NCBI GenBank assembly: GCA_001872985.1
Contig: MNYA01000175.1
Location: 1 to 5,604 of the forward strand
Length of the DNA stretch: 5,604 nucleotides
Reading direction: 5' to 3'
Source: a bacterium CG2_30_54_10
GTDB lineage: Bacteria; Muiribacteriota; Ozemobacteria; Ozemobacterales; Ozemobacteraceae
Shown: in pieces, positions 5,374 to 5,604 of the stretch
Numbering within the stretch: position 1 is the first letter of the stretch
Layout: each line of letters starts with the position of its first letter
Made by a program: the position numbers and the translations under genes
Notes under the pieces: generated by a model
Database searches by the model: none
Told to the model about the DNA's origin: nothing
The model's input: only the letters and a program-made list of their open reading frames with translations

Positions 5374-5520
5374 ACTGTAGCAATTTGACCGATAAACTGC
5401 CTTTCAATCTGTCATTGCGAGGAGCGCAGCGACGAAGCAATCCCTTCCCGTTCACGAGATTGCTTCGCTGCGCTCGCAATGACAGTTTCACCAGGTTTTT
5501 CTCCGTCAACTTGCTACAGT
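5374..5520. repeat. nested inverted repeat of about 147 bp (MITE- or REPIN-like)
   Basis: Outer arms 5374-5389 (ACTGTAGCAATTTGAC) and 5505-5520 (GTCAACTTGCTACAGT) are inverted copies with one mismatch in 16. Inside lies a long hairpin: 5409-5442 pairs with 5458-5485 over 28 positions with two 3-base bulges, arm core CTGTCATTGCGAG, 15-base loop. The GTCATTGCGAG type of palindrome is widespread in bacterial intergenic DNA. The element sits between the sigma gene start and the window end, where a promoter for the operon would be expected. No transposase is present. I see no clear target duplication. Confidence 0.65.
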
Positions 5521-5533
5521 GTCCTTTTTGTGG

Positions 5534-5604
5534 GGGTGTGACCTTGACGCAATGCGGCGGCCCAAAGTGGCAGCGGCTTCCAGCCGCTGTGCGGAGGCTG
5601 GAAG
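5534..5604 (+). repeat. three-way-junction repeat C, copy 3, cut by the window end
   Basis: The same GGGTGTGACC leader as copy 2 is followed by AAAGTGG (5564-5570), the conserved hairpin CAGCGGCT-TCC-AGCCGCTG (5571-5589), and the start of a second hairpin (CGGAGGCTGGAAG, up to 5604). The closing arm would lie beyond the window. Together with 5374-5520 it fills the 271-base stretch before the sigma gene; I see no gene or clear promoter there. Confidence 0.65.

Noticed and set aside
1..5604. CRISPR array, tRNA, rRNA, riboswitch, transposase gene
   Set aside because: No regularly spaced direct repeats, no tRNA-like cloverleaf with conserved loops, no rRNA-like stretches and no transposase motifs were seen. 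The three-way junction repeats lack T-loop and anticodon-loop features.

Overview
The window is about 5.6 kb of moderately GC-rich DNA. All five confident genes lie on the minus strand, so the reading order runs from high to low coordinates: an ECF-type RNA polymerase sigma factor (4758-5333), a membrane anti-sigma/FecR-domain protein that overlaps it by 4 bases (3814-4761), a secreted Pro/Gly-rich protein of unknown function (2951-3736 or 3781), a second secreted protein of very low complexity, rich in Gly, Asn, Gln and Thr (2259-2792), and a 508-residue membrane-anchored protein with a pseudopilin-like C-terminal segment (474-2000). Signal peptides with Ala-X-Ala-like cleavage sites, a FecR domain and a type II secretion-like sequence pattern suggest a diderm (Gram-negative-type) bacterium. 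Low-complexity secretome proteins and dense intergenic palindromic repeats fit a large-genome, probably uncultured lineage. I cannot assign a phylum from the sequence alone.

Layout by region. 1-473: no confident gene; possibly the last codons of a plus-strand gene (2-109), then three different dispersed or palindromic repeats. 474-2000: the 508-residue membrane protein, whose start codon lies inside an exact 19-bp tandem duplication. 2001-2258: intergenic, with a repeat that folds into a three-way junction. 2259-2792: low-complexity secreted protein with a strong Shine-Dalgarno and a 15-bp dyad just upstream of it. 2793-2950: a strong intrinsic terminator for the minus strand and a dispersed repeat that runs into the end of the next gene. 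2951-3781: secreted protein. 3814-5333: sigma/anti-sigma pair. 5334-5604: no gene; a roughly 147-bp nested inverted repeat and a third, truncated copy of the three-way-junction repeat.

How the parts may work together (inference): the sigma factor and its HxxxCxxC-FecR partner form a cell-surface signalling pair. The first secreted-protein gene follows with a 32 or 77 base gap and no terminator, so it is probably co-transcribed with them. The second secreted-protein gene is separated by a terminator and may have its own promoter; it shares a PPLPFP/Phe-Gly block with the first. No TonB-dependent receptor gene, the classical FecIR partner, is inside the window. The 508-residue protein may be functionally separate. 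The repeats fall into three families, each with related copies in this window, mostly between genes.
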